DNA of 42,056 nt from Firmicutes bacterium UBA7510 (GTDB lineage: Bacteria; Bacillota; Clostridia; Tissierellales; Sedimentibacteraceae), in assembly GCA_002479485.1 (NCBI GenBank), contig DLNM01000001.1, forward strand, positions 1 to 42,056, read 5' to 3'. Of the stretch, positions 16,879 to 25,453 are shown piece after piece (within the stretch, counting starts at the first letter, position 1; each line of letters begins with the position of its first letter). A program made the position numbers and the translations under genes. Below the pieces are notes generated by a model. The model was not told the origin of the DNA. It worked only from the letters and a program-made list of their open reading frames with translations, and did no database searches.

Positions 16879-18540
16879 TTATTTATGAGTAGCCTCATAA
16901 AATCTATAAACATCATATTCTTGCTTGTTAATAGAATTATCTAAAAATTCTTTATAACTATCTCCACATATTTCTCCGACAATATCGATTAAATCCTGTG
17001 ATGTAGCATTAGTGAACCTAAAGTCTTCATAAAGCTTTCTAAAAACTTCTACAAACTTTTCATTTCCAACCTGTTTTCTTAAATCTTCAAGAACTACATA
17101 ACCTAAGCACAAAGTATGGCTATAGCTATCAGAGTCTTGAAAACTTTCTACTGATTTATTTATCGGATATAAAGCCATATCCATATAATTCTTCCTCGTT
17201 ATTAGCGAATAAACAGTTTCAGGATTTTCAGAGCCGAATAGGAATTCAAAAAATAAATTTGTCCAACAAACTGCCAACGATTCATCCATAAAAGCTTCAT
17301 CATATGAATTATTTCCTACAACATTAAACCACCATTGATGTATTAATTCATGAATTATTGTATCGTCAAGCCAATTTACTTTTCTAGCGTTGATATTCGT
17401 GTTTGTATCATCATTATAAGCCGCCATGTTTATTACAGTAGGATACTCCATACTTATAGTATCCATAGGGCTCTCAACTATATCAAGTTCATTAAAAGGG
17501 TACTTTCCTACTGCTTTTGTCATGAAATCAATACCCTCTTTCAAATAATTTATCATTCTTTGATTTGTAGCTTCATGACCTGCAAAATAGTATGTATTCA
17601 CCGTAATTCCTTGCATATCTACAGTTTTACATTCATAATCTGGCGAAGCAAAGAAAATAAAATCCTTTACATTGCTTTCTTTAGCATTGATAGTTTTTAA
17701 ACCATTATCAGCATTTTCTGTTTCAACCTCAACTCCTGTTGCTACTACGACATAATCCTTCGGGACTGTAATATTTACATTATAATCATTATAGTATCCA
17801 TAGTTGGATTCACCAATATAGTAATATGGTCTTTCGTCCCAACCATTTGTTTCAACATTGTAATAGCAAACTATAGGGTACCAATAAACTAATGAATATG
17901 TATTTTCATAATAACTCATTCTTTCTACAGAGCTTGGTATAGTTAAATCAAATTCAATTATTATATCAAGCTTTTCATTTTTCTTTAATATATCAGGTAG
18001 TTCAAACTTAAGTATTTCATTATCTTGAGTAAAGCTAATACTTTTTGAATTTATATCAACTAAGCTTATTGCTATATTTCCATAATAATTATTTATAATA
18101 CTACTTTCGACTTGTGTTACATATACACCATCGTCACTATAGTAATCCGGATAAAGATGTAATGCTAAGTCATTTAAATCTGCTCCTGTGTTATTAACAT
18201 AATTAATTGTTTGCCTGCAACTAAGTACTTTTTTTTCAGTATCCAAAAAACAAACAATATTGTACATTGAGCGATTGTTAGTATCAACATATTGAATTTC
18301 ATTAACGGGATTATTTTCAATATAATCAGAAAGTAGTATATCATTCTCTATATACTTATCATTTTTTTCACCTGTTTCATTAGAAGCTAAAACTTCATTA
18401 CTTTTATCTCCGCTATTATTTGTTGAACTAACATTTGCATTAATCGGACTATTTGCATAATTTTCATTAGAACATGAACAAAATGAAATTAATAAAACTA
18501 GAATTAATAAAAAAGAAATAATTTTTTTAAATGAACCCAT
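16879..18540 (-). CDS. M1-family zinc metallopeptidase lipoprotein
   Basis: The 553-aa protein has a lipoprotein signal (FLLILVLLISFCSCSNENYA); the likely lipidated cysteine is near residue 21 or 23, so it should sit on the outer face of the membrane. A Ser/Asn-rich linker (about 25-70) leads to an N-terminal beta domain. The M1 zinc site is HELIH at 397-401 with the third ligand Glu420 (MDESLA), exactly HExxH-x18-E. The GAMEN-equivalent is ISMEYPTVINM. A C-terminal helical part contains SYSHTLCLGYVVLEDL, with the likely catalytic tyrosine. M1 enzymes usually remove N-terminal residues from peptides; the natural substrate here is unknown. It has a terminator at 16785. Confidence 0.9.
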   Translation of the reverse strand: MGSFKKIISFLLILVLLISFCSCSNENYANSPINANVSSTNNSGDKSNEVLASNETGEKNDKYIENDILLSDYIENNPVNEIQYVDTNNRSMYNIVCFLDTEKKVLSCRQTINYVNNTGADLNDLALHLYPDYYSDDGVYVTQVESSIINNYYGNIAISLVDINSKSISFTQDNEILKFELPDILKKNEKLDIIIEFDLTIPSSVERMSYYENTYSLVYWYPIVCYYNVETNGWDERPYYYIGESNYGYYNDYNVNITVPKDYVVVATGVEVETENADNGLKTINAKESNVKDFIFFASPDYECKTVDMQGITVNTYYFAGHEATNQRMINYLKEGIDFMTKAVGKYPFNELDIVESPMDTISMEYPTVINMAAYNDDTNTNINARKVNWLDDTIIHELIHQWWFNVVGNNSYDEAFMDESLAVCWTNLFFEFLFGSENPETVYSLITRKNYMDMALYPINKSVESFQDSDSYSHTLCLGYVVLEDLRKQVGNEKFVEVFRKLYEDFRFTNATSQDLIDIVGEICGDSYKEFLDNSINKQEYDVYRFYEATHK

Positions 18541-18585
18541 AAATAAATACCTACATTCAAATTATAATAAAATATGTTAGTTTAA

Positions 18586-19140
18586 TTACTCTTTAGAAGA
18601 ATCCTTCAAATTGTATTTTTCTATAATATTGTATATAAAACTCTCGTCAAAATTTTGATTAATCTTATAGTCATGGCTAAAGTTTTCTTTATAATCTGTA
18701 TCTAAACTACATCTAACAGAAATGCTGTTCGAATCATCAATATATATATCTATATTATCAGCCTTTTGCTCTTTTAATGTATAATTCTCTTTTTTTTGAG
18801 TTATATAATAATTAGCCGTAATATAAATGCTATAACGTTTATTAAGTTCTTTTCCTTCGTCCTCATAATTTTTTTGATAGATTTTTATAGGCTTTAAGTT
18901 TTTAAAATAATTTAATACTTCTACTATTAGTTCCTTATCGTCTAAATTGTAAAATTTATAATCTTCATTATCTGATATTGTAAAAGAAATACTATATTCA
19001 GTATAATTTTCGTTAGATATAAAATCTTCTAATAACTTACTTAAATCTTTGCCATTATTGTATTTTATTATATTAGAGACAAAAATTAATAGCATTAATA
19101 ACACTAAAAAAATTTTAGCAACATTAACCTTTTTAAACAT
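18586..19140 (-). CDS. Membrane-anchored hypothetical protein
   Basis: The start at 19140 (184 aa) is set by GGGAGG six bases upstream; a longer frame begins at 19203 without an RBS. One N-terminal membrane helix (about 7-25, VAKIFLVLLMLLIFVSNII) is followed by an acidic and lysine-rich extracytoplasmic domain of about 155 residues with alternating polar/hydrophobic strands (ITANYYITQKKENYTLK, IDIYIDDSNSISVRCSLDTD). No known family was recognised. It is 45 bases upstream of the M1 peptidase on the same strand and could share its transcript. Confidence 0.6.
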   Translation of the reverse strand: MFKKVNVAKIFLVLLMLLIFVSNIIKYNNGKDLSKLLEDFISNENYTEYSISFTISDNEDYKFYNLDDKELIVEVLNYFKNLKPIKIYQKNYEDEGKELNKRYSIYITANYYITQKKENYTLKEQKADNIDIYIDDSNSISVRCSLDTDYKENFSHDYKINQNFDESFIYNIIEKYNLKDSSKE

Positions 19141-19325
19141 ATATACCTCCCAAATATAAACAAGTACTTTAATTAATAAAATTATTATACCATATTTTAC
19201 CACAACAATTCAAGTTTATAACAGTTAATCTATTTTCTTATTTAATAGTTTGGCAATACATGTTACAATACAATAGAAGCAAAATTCTAATAACATTATA
19301 AAATTTAGTAAAGTGAGGATTAGAA

Positions 19326-20345
19326 ATGGACTATATTAAATTACTTGAAAATGCACGTAGTTGCATTGGAGCATATTGCAAAGCATGTCCGACGTGCAAT
19401 GGAATTGCCTGTAAGAACTTAATGCCAGGCCCTGGTTCTAAAGGTGTCGGCGATACAGCGATAAGAAATTATCAAAAGTGGCAGGAAATCCGTATTAATA
19501 TGGATACAATTCACGACAATAGACCAGTTAATACAAATGTAGAAATTTTTAGCAAGAATTTGAAAATGCCTGTTTTTGCAGGCCCTATAGGTGCTGTGAA
19601 TCTTCATTATGGCGATAAATATACAGACCAACAATATAATGACATACTTGTTAGAGCTTGTAGTAATAACGGAATACTAGCCTTTACTGGTGATGGAATA
19701 AATCCTCAGGTTATGATAGAAGCGACCTCAGCTATAAGAAAACACAATGGCAATGGCATACCAACAGTTAAGCCTTGGAACATCGATACAATTAAAGAAA
19801 AATTAGAGCTTGTAAAGAAATCAAATGCATTCGCAGTCTCTATGGATATAGATGCAGCTGGCTTGCCATTTTTAAAAAATCAAACACCTCCAGCTGGCAG
19901 TAAGTCAGTTGAAGAGCTAAAAGAAATTATACAAATGATAGATGTACCATTTATCATTAAAGGAATAATGACTGTAAATGGCGCAATCAAAGCGAAACAA
20001 GCAGGTGCAAAAGGAATAGTTGTATCTAATCACGGCGGCAGAGTTTTAGACCAATGTCCATCTACAGTTGAAGTCTTAGAGGACATAGTAAATGCGGTTG
20101 GTAATGATATGAAAATATTTGTTGATGGCGGTATACGTACTGGAACTGATATATTCAAGGCATTAGCACTTGGTGCAGATGCAGTAATAATCGCACGTCC
20201 ATTTGTAACTGCTGTATATGGTGGTGAAGATGAAGGTGTTTTAACTTATATAAACAAACTAGAATCAGAGCTAAAAGATACAATGTCAATGTGTGGAGCT
20301 TATGAAATTAAAGATATAAATAAGGATATGTTATATTTAAAATAA
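19326..20345 (+). CDS. FMN-dependent alpha-hydroxy-acid oxidase/dehydrogenase family protein
   Basis: The 339-aa TIM-barrel enzyme resembles lactate oxidase and glycolate oxidase relatives. FMN-barrel motifs are visible: MPVFAGPIGAVNLHYGD, VPFIIKGIMTVNGAIKAKQA, the active-site GIVVSNHGGRVLDQ (catalytic His and substrate-binding Arg), and IFVDGGIRTGTDIFKALALG binding the FMN phosphate. The N-terminal 30 residues carry five cysteines (13, 18, 21, 24, 29; CKACPTCNGIAC), unusual for classic family members but common in anaerobe versions, and possibly a metal or Fe-S site. The RBS is GTGAGGA. In an anaerobe oxygen is unlikely as acceptor, so a dehydrogenase role is inferred. Substrate unknown. Confidence 0.88.
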   Translation: MDYIKLLENARSCIGAYCKACPTCNGIACKNLMPGPGSKGVGDTAIRNYQKWQEIRINMDTIHDNRPVNTNVEIFSKNLKMPVFAGPIGAVNLHYGDKYTDQQYNDILVRACSNNGILAFTGDGINPQVMIEATSAIRKHNGNGIPTVKPWNIDTIKEKLELVKKSNAFAVSMDIDAAGLPFLKNQTPPAGSKSVEELKEIIQMIDVPFIIKGIMTVNGAIKAKQAGAKGIVVSNHGGRVLDQCPSTVEVLEDIVNAVGNDMKIFVDGGIRTGTDIFKALALGADAVIIARPFVTAVYGGEDEGVLTYINKLESELKDTMSMCGAYEIKDINKDMLYLK

Positions 20346-20354
20346 ATAAAAGAT

Positions 20355-20399
20355 AATAGGGATGGTGCATTTTGTCAACATTTTGCTACTATCCCTATA
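20355..20399 (+). terminator. Hairpin downstream of the hydroxy-acid oxidase; copy 1 of the TGTCAAC-loop element
   Basis: The outer stem ATAGGGAT/ATCCCTAT encloses GGTGC/GCTACT and a loop containing TGTCAACA. It lies just after the stop codon and probably ends or protects the transcript, but has no strong U-run. The same hairpin type recurs at 29083-29125. Confidence 0.5.
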
Positions 20400-20401
20400 A
20401 T

Positions 20402-20560
20402 TTAAAAGTCTTTTTTTTTCCAAGTAGTCCATGTAACTATAGGCTCAAAACCAATATCGTGATAAAATTTGTTAGAGCCTCCTGTCATATGAGTAGCCCC
20501 TAAAGGAAGTGTTCTACGATACATAAAAGCAGGATTTCTGAAATTATGTTCTTGACATAA
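20402..20560 (-). pseudogene. C-terminal relic of a GNAT acetyltransferase
   Basis: The minus-strand frame ending in TAA at 20402-20404 encodes about 52 residues without a start codon, with in-frame stops upstream. It reads as an acetyltransferase tail: NPAFMYRRTLPLGATHMTGG, SNKFYHDIGFEPIVTW and TTWKKKDF. The SNKFYHDIGFEP element is the usual GNAT C-terminal 'N..Y...GF' signature. The N-terminal part is gone; the T-box promoter at 20552 now overlaps its broken end. Confidence 0.65.
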
Positions 20561-20580
20561 TTATTAAAGATGAGTATACT
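20552..20580 (+). promoter_or_regulatory. Sigma-A promoter of the T-box/glyS transcript
   Basis: A perfect TTGACA (20552-20557), 17 bases, then TATACT (20575-20580), one mismatch from consensus. Predicted start about 20587. Confidence 0.85.
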
Positions 20581-20586
20581 ATACAA

Positions 20587-20880
20587 AATAAATATTCAAG
20601 CAATGATAAGGAATAGTATGTATTATTTAATTTTTAGAGAGAAGATGTTTGGTGAAAATCTTTATGAAATAATATAGAAGGCGTCTTTGAGCTTTTGGAT
20701 TGAAAAGATAATTCTGATTAGATTCCAACGGAACTTCTACCGTTAAAAAGAAACAGCATAAAGAAGAAATTCATGTGCTGGCAGAGTGCAGAAGTAATTC
20801 TGAATTTAGGTGGTACCACGGAAATTTGTTTATTAATAAGATTTTTCGCCCTAAGCAATAGTAGCTTAGGGCTTTTTTAT
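20587..20880 (+). promoter_or_regulatory. T-box riboswitch (glycine-specific) upstream of glyS
   Basis: The leader contains the T-box core AGGTGGTACCACGG (20808-20821) and a terminator stem GCCCTAAGC/GCTTAGGGC (20848-20856, 20864-20872) followed by U6. A GGC glycine codon at 20680-20682 within GAAGGCGTC is the candidate specifier. Uncharged tRNA-Gly should pair with the specifier and the T-box bulge, favour the antiterminator and allow glyS transcription. The downstream gene confirms amino-acid specificity. Confidence 0.93.
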
Positions 20881-20910
20881 TTCCCATGAAAATTATTAGG
20901 AGGATTTTAT

Positions 20911-22287
20911 ATGAAAAGTGTAACGATGGACGAATTAATAACTTACTGTAATAGGTATGGATTTATATTTCAAGGCAGTGAAATATATGGAGGCTTGGCA
21001 AACACATGGGATTATGGACCATTAGGTACAAGACTAAAAAATAACATTAAAGATGCATGGAGGTATTTCTTTATTCAAAAAAGAAAAAATAGTTATGAAT
21101 TAGACTCTGATATACTCATGAATCCAACAGTATGGAAAGCTAGTGGACATTTAGATGGATTTTCCGATCCGTTACTTGATTGTAAGGAATGTAAAACAAG
21201 ACATAGAGCAGACAACTTAATAAACGATTTTGATGTATACGCTAACGCAGACGCAATGAATCACGAAGAAATGGTTGCCTATATTAAAAAGTACAGCATA
21301 CCTTGCCCGAAATGCGGAAAGTCTAATTTTACAGATTTAAGACAATTTAACCTAATGTTTGAAACAAAAAGAGGAGTTATTGATGATTCTTCAAGTAAAA
21401 TCTATTTGAGGCCAGAAAATGCGCAAGGAGAGTATGTAAATTTTCTTAATGTTTTAAGAACAATGAGAACAAAATTACCTTTTAGTATTGGACAGATTGG
21501 AAAAGCATTTAGAAATGAAATAACTCCCGGAAACTTTATATTCAGAACTATAGAATTTGAACAAATGGAATATCAAACATTCTGTAAAAAAGGCGATGAC
21601 GAGAAATTATATGAATATTTCAAGCAGTATGGTTTGGAGTTTTTTAAATTTATTGGTCTTTCAGCAGAACATATGCGCTATCGTGATCATGACAAACTAG
21701 TTTTTTACGCTAAAGCAGCGTGTGATATTGAATATTTGTTTCCATTTGGATGGGGAGAAATAAATGGTACTCATAATAGAACAGATTATGACTTATCAAG
21801 ACACCAACAGTTTTCAGGAAAATCTCTTGAGTACCTTGATACCGAAACAAATGAGAAGTTTATACCTTATGTCATTGAATCCACCTATGGTTTAGGCAGA
21901 CTGATATTAGCTGTACTTTATGAATGTCTTGAGGAAGAAGCATTAGAAGGCGGAGAAACAAGACAGGTATTACGAATTAAGGAATCATTAGCGCCAATAA
22001 AAGTCAATGTTTTGCCATTAATCAAGAAAAGACATGCAGTTAAAGCACAAAGCATTTACGAAGAGTTATCCATGCATTTAATGACATCCTACGATGAGGC
22101 TGGAAACATTGGAAGGCGTTACAGACGTGGAGATGCAATAGGTACACCTTATGCAGTAACAATAGATGATGATACGTTAGATAACAATATGGTAACAGTC
22201 AGATACCGTGACTCAATGAATCAAGAAAAGGTTAATGTTGATGATCTCGTAGAGTTTTTGTTGAAGAAGTGCAGAATCAGCAGATAA
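20911..22287 (+). CDS. glyS: Glycyl-tRNA synthetase (single-chain, dimeric class II type)
   Basis: The enzyme attaches glycine to tRNA-Gly using ATP in the cytoplasm. The 458-aa length is normal for the alpha2-type GlyRS. The N-terminus GFIFQGSEIYGGLANTWDYG holds motif 1 elements. Zinc-ligand cysteines follow (CKECKTRH and CPKCGKSN). Motif 2 is FRNEITPGNFIFRTIEFEQM and motif 3 is VIESTYGLGRLILAV. The C-terminal anticodon-binding domain starts near 360 (APIKVNVLPLIKKRHAVKAQ). RBS AGGAGG (20899-20904) precedes ATG. It is controlled by the T-box leader directly upstream. Nothing is missing. Confidence 0.97.
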   Translation: MKSVTMDELITYCNRYGFIFQGSEIYGGLANTWDYGPLGTRLKNNIKDAWRYFFIQKRKNSYELDSDILMNPTVWKASGHLDGFSDPLLDCKECKTRHRADNLINDFDVYANADAMNHEEMVAYIKKYSIPCPKCGKSNFTDLRQFNLMFETKRGVIDDSSSKIYLRPENAQGEYVNFLNVLRTMRTKLPFSIGQIGKAFRNEITPGNFIFRTIEFEQMEYQTFCKKGDDEKLYEYFKQYGLEFFKFIGLSAEHMRYRDHDKLVFYAKAACDIEYLFPFGWGEINGTHNRTDYDLSRHQQFSGKSLEYLDTETNEKFIPYVIESTYGLGRLILAVLYECLEEEALEGGETRQVLRIKESLAPIKVNVLPLIKKRHAVKAQSIYEELSMHLMTSYDEAGNIGRRYRRGDAIGTPYAVTIDDDTLDNNMVTVRYRDSMNQEKVNVDDLVEFLLKKCRISR

Positions 22288-22301
22288 TGTATCCTATTAA
22301 A

Positions 22302-22350
22302 ATCCCATGCAGGTTGCATTTATATTTTTGCTAGCTATTCTGCATGGGAT
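22302..22350 (-). terminator. Inverted repeat between glyS and the Nudix gene
   Basis: An 11-bp perfect repeat ATCCCATGCAG / CTGCATGGGAT (22302-22312, 22340-22350) has a 27-base loop. On the minus strand it is followed by UUUU, and it overlaps the original 3' end of the Nudix gene. It may also stabilise the glyS mRNA end. Confidence 0.5.
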
Positions 22351-22819
22351 AAAAGCTTGTGCAAAACTTCTATTTGAGCATTAGGCATTCCTTCAGGCCA
22401 ACATCCAACTTTAAAAAACCATAATCAGATACTTCTGGACTCTCTTTAAATTCTCCCTCTAAATATGAACATTTAATATATATATCAATCCTATGAGGTT
22501 TACTATTATATATTGAAGCTATTATTTTCTCAGACTTAATCTTCATTGATGTTTCTTCATAAACTTCTCTAACTATTCCCTCTTCAGGTGATTCATATTC
22601 CATCCACCCTCCAGGTATTCCCCATGGTAAATCTCTATAAGTATGTTTTAACAATAGTATTTCATTTTTATCATTCATAACAATTCCTTGTACTGCAACT
22701 AAAAATTTTTTATTAAAAAAACAAACAATTTTCTTTTTTAAAGATAGAGGTATAGGAATATTTTTATAAATTTTTATAATTAGAGATTCAGGTATAATTT
22801 TTTCTAATAGATTTTTCAT
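22335..22819 (-). pseudogene. Nudix hydrolase gene with a 3' frameshift
   Basis: The intact frame runs from 22819 to 22370 (149 aa) and includes a full Nudix box: GGWMEYESPEEGIVREVYEE, residues about 70-90, preceded by FLVAVQGIVMNDKNEILLLK. The C-terminus is wrong: after SDYGFLKLD the frame gives GLKECLMLK. Shifting one base at the T6 run near 22418 restores a typical Nudix tail, PEGMPNAQIEVLHKLLSHAE, ending in TAG at 22335-22337. So the gene has a one-base indel in a homopolymer, either real or a sequencing error. The truncated protein keeps the catalytic site and may still work. Substrate unknown. Confidence 0.75.
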
Positions 22820-22980
22820 TATTCAACCACTTTCTAGCATTAATACACGTCCAGATTACATATTTTATTTTATTAGTACAGTATAAATTGATATTATATA
22901 TACACTAAATATGTTTGTCAATAATACAATTTCAAGAGCTGATGCACTTTTAAGGAGATAATTATATAAAATAGAATAAA

Positions 22981-23009
22981 TTGCATAATGTTTGTTCTTA
23001 TAGTATGAT
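22981..23009 (+). promoter_or_regulatory. Sigma-A-type promoter of the flavodoxin-like gene
   Basis: TTGCAT (22981-22986), 17 bases, then TATGAT (23004-23009), about 42 bases before the ATG at 23051. Confidence 0.5.
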
Positions 23010-23050
23010 AAATAATGATATATAATTTGCAGATGAAATTAGGAGGTCTA

Positions 23051-23590
23051 ATGAAGACTATAGTCATTTATAAATCTAAAACTGGTTTTACAAAAAAATA
23101 CGCTGAATGGATTGCTGAGGAACTTGAATGTAATATTTCTAATTTTGAAGATTTTTCTCAATCCTCTATTTCGGATTATGATTTTGTTATATACGGAAGC
23201 CGTATTCATGCTGGAAAAGTTGATGGATTAAAAAAGGTAAAAGCATTATTTGCAGATAATATAAATACAATGCTTGTTGTATTTGCAACAGGGGCCACAC
23301 CTTCAGCAGCAGAAGATGTTATTAATACAATTTGGCAAGCAAGCTTTTCAGAGGAAGAGTTAAATGTTATTCCACATTTTTATATGCAGAGCGGATTAAA
23401 TTATAGTAAAATGGGAGTTGGAGATTATCTAATTATGAAAGCTCTTGCCAAAATGTTGAGTAGTAAAAAAGACAAAAATTCGGAAGAAGCAGGATGTGAG
23501 CAAGCGATTGGAAGCTCTTACGACATTTCTTCTCGTGAATATATTGCACCCTTAATTCAATTTATACAAAAACAAGCTTTAAATAAATGA
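23051..23590 (+). CDS. Flavodoxin-domain protein (HemG/Flavodoxin_5-like)
   Basis: The start at 23051 (179 aa) follows AGGAGG at 23041-23046; the longer frame from 23015 has no RBS. The N-terminus KTIVIYKSKTGFTKKYAEWI is the FMN phosphate-binding loop of a flavodoxin. It is followed by DYDFVIYGSRIHAGKVDGL and MLVVFATGATPSAAEDVIN, typical of the Flavodoxin_5 group, which includes menaquinone-dependent protoporphyrinogen oxidase. No heme genes are nearby, so a general flavin electron-transfer role is as likely. A good promoter lies at 22981-23009. Confidence 0.82.
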   Translation: MKTIVIYKSKTGFTKKYAEWIAEELECNISNFEDFSQSSISDYDFVIYGSRIHAGKVDGLKKVKALFADNINTMLVVFATGATPSAAEDVINTIWQASFSEEELNVIPHFYMQSGLNYSKMGVGDYLIMKALAKMLSSKKDKNSEEAGCEQAIGSSYDISSREYIAPLIQFIQKQALNK

Positions 23591-23658
23591 ATTAATACAG
23601 ATTGACCAGAAAATATAATTATTTTTTAAATTTATAACATTACTGTTAAATTATAACA

Positions 23659-23688
23659 TTGACATAACAACAAAAAATATGCTAAACT
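23659..23688 (+). promoter_or_regulatory. Promoter and leader of the nhaC-type gene
   Basis: TTGACA (23659-23664), 18 bases, TAAACT (23683-23688). The leader holds an inverted repeat ATTACG/CGTAAT (23711-23716, 23732-23737) of unknown role, then GGGGAGG before the start codon. Confidence 0.55.
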
Positions 23689-23763
23689 CACTGCACTTAT
23701 TAATTAATATATTACGCCAAATAAAATTTTACGTAATAAAAAGCAAGGGGAGGTAGCATAACA

Positions 23764-25404
23764 ATGAAAACGTTTCAATTTAGAAGCAATAAAAAATTTG
23801 TTCTTATCGGACTTATTTTTATTGTAGCAGCATTAATTATTCCTAATGTTGCCTTAGGTTCAACTGGAGAAGTAGAGCATCAAAGCAATATTTACGCAAC
23901 AGCATGGTCATTACTTCCACCAGTTATAGCTATTATACTAGCATTCTTTACTAAGGAAGTTTATTCTTCGCTTTTTGCCGGAGTTCTTGTAGGAGCAATA
24001 TTGTACGCTAATTATGATATAATGTTTGCCCTTGAATCAATGATTACCATAATAAGTGGTGAATTAGGCGCAAATGGTGGGCTTGTTGTTTTTCTAGTTG
24101 AACTCGGTATCATAGTAGCAATGATGCAATTGTCTGGATGTACTTCAGTTTTTGCAGACTGGGCATCAAAAAGAATAAAAACAAAAAGAGGAGCACTTCT
24201 TGCAACAACAGGTTTAGGACTTTTATTTTTCATAGACGATTATTTTAACTGTTTAACGACAGGGAATATAATGAGACCTGTAACTGATAAACACAAAATA
24301 TCACGTGCAAGACTTGCGTACAATATCGACTGTACTGCGGCACCTATTTGTATTATAGCACCTATTTCAAGTTGGGCTGCTGCCGTTTCATCATACATAC
24401 CAGCCGAAACTGGTATAGACGGTTTTATGGTTTTCGTTCGAGCTATTCCTTTTAACTATTACGCACTTCTTACAATTTGTATGTTATTTACTCTTGCGAT
24501 TCTGAAATTTGATTTTGGTCCTATGAGAAAATATGAGCGTATGGCTATTGAAAACGGAGATATCTACGGAGGCACAGGGGATTTATATGCTGACGTTGCA
24601 AAACCAGTTGACAACCCTAATGGCAAAGTAATAGATATGATTTTACCAGTAATAGTATTGGTTATAGGCTGCGTTATAGGACTTCTATATACTGGAGGAT
24701 TCTTTGCTGGAGCAAATGTTATTGAAGCATTTAGTAACTGTGACGCATTCTTAGGTCTTCCAATAGGTGGCTTCTTCGCATTAATATTTACAATCGTATT
24801 ATACTTGGTACGTAAGGTTATTACTCCGAAAGAATTTACAGACTGTATAACTAATGGCGTGCACTTAATGGTACCTGCAATGCTTATTCTAGTTTTCTCT
24901 TGGGCACTTAGTACTGTATGTCGTTCTAACTTAGGAGCTACTGAATTCGTAAAAGAATTTGTGGAAAACACATCATTTAATATGAACTTTTTACCATTTA
25001 TCCTTTATGTAATAGGAACTGTAATTTCCTTTGCAACAGGAACAGCATGGGGAACATTCGGAATTCTTATACCTATGGTTATAGCTATATTTGGTGAAAT
25101 TAATACTTTATCACTTATATGTATAGCAGGTGCATTAGCAGGATCTGTTACAGGCGACCACTGTTCACCTATTTCAGAAACAGCAATCATGTCATCAACT
25201 GCAGCGCAAGTTGACTTTATGCAGCATGTAATTACCCAGTTACCTTATGCAATGTTTGTTGCAGCAATGTCAGGTATAGGATTCCTTCTAGCAGGATTTA
25301 TCCAAAATGCAGCTATAGTTCTTGCAATTATGATAGTATTAATGGTTTCTGTACTTATAATTATAAAAAAACTCACAGAACGAAAAAATAGAAAATTCAG
25401 CTAA
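23764..25404 (+). CDS. NhaC-family Na+/H+ antiporter
   Basis: The 546-aa protein has about 12-13 membrane helices. Family motifs are visible: LFFIDDYFNCLTTGNIMRPV, then DKHKISRARLAYNIDCTAAP (residues about 155-195), and late GTAWGTFGILIPMVIAIFGE plus GSVTGDHCSPISETAIMSST. These belong to the NhaC/IT superfamily transporters, which exchange Na+ for H+ or move amino-acid-type anions in the plasma membrane. The N-terminus has a signal-anchor-like first helix (FVLIGLIFIVAALIIPNVAL). A related arginine or malate/lactate antiporter function is possible. It has its own promoter and terminator. Confidence 0.88.
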   Translation: MKTFQFRSNKKFVLIGLIFIVAALIIPNVALGSTGEVEHQSNIYATAWSLLPPVIAIILAFFTKEVYSSLFAGVLVGAILYANYDIMFALESMITIISGELGANGGLVVFLVELGIIVAMMQLSGCTSVFADWASKRIKTKRGALLATTGLGLLFFIDDYFNCLTTGNIMRPVTDKHKISRARLAYNIDCTAAPICIIAPISSWAAAVSSYIPAETGIDGFMVFVRAIPFNYYALLTICMLFTLAILKFDFGPMRKYERMAIENGDIYGGTGDLYADVAKPVDNPNGKVIDMILPVIVLVIGCVIGLLYTGGFFAGANVIEAFSNCDAFLGLPIGGFFALIFTIVLYLVRKVITPKEFTDCITNGVHLMVPAMLILVFSWALSTVCRSNLGATEFVKEFVENTSFNMNFLPFILYVIGTVISFATGTAWGTFGILIPMVIAIFGEINTLSLICIAGALAGSVTGDHCSPISETAIMSSTAAQVDFMQHVITQLPYAMFVAAMSGIGFLLAGFIQNAAIVLAIMIVLMVSVLIIIKKLTERKNRKFS

Positions 25405-25413
25405 TAATATATT

Positions 25414-25451
25414 ACTCCGTGAATGCTAAATAACTCATTCACGGAGTTTTT
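25414..25451 (+). terminator. Terminator of the nhaC-type gene
   Basis: A 12-bp perfect stem (ACTCCGTGAATG 25414-25425 with 25436-25447) is followed by a U5 tract. It lies 10 bases after the stop. Confidence 0.92.
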
Positions 25452-25453
25452 AT

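Noticed and set aside
20404..20420. T9 run as a terminator tail
   Set aside because: No GC-rich stem precedes it directly; on the minus strand it encodes the lysine run in the acetyltransferase relic.
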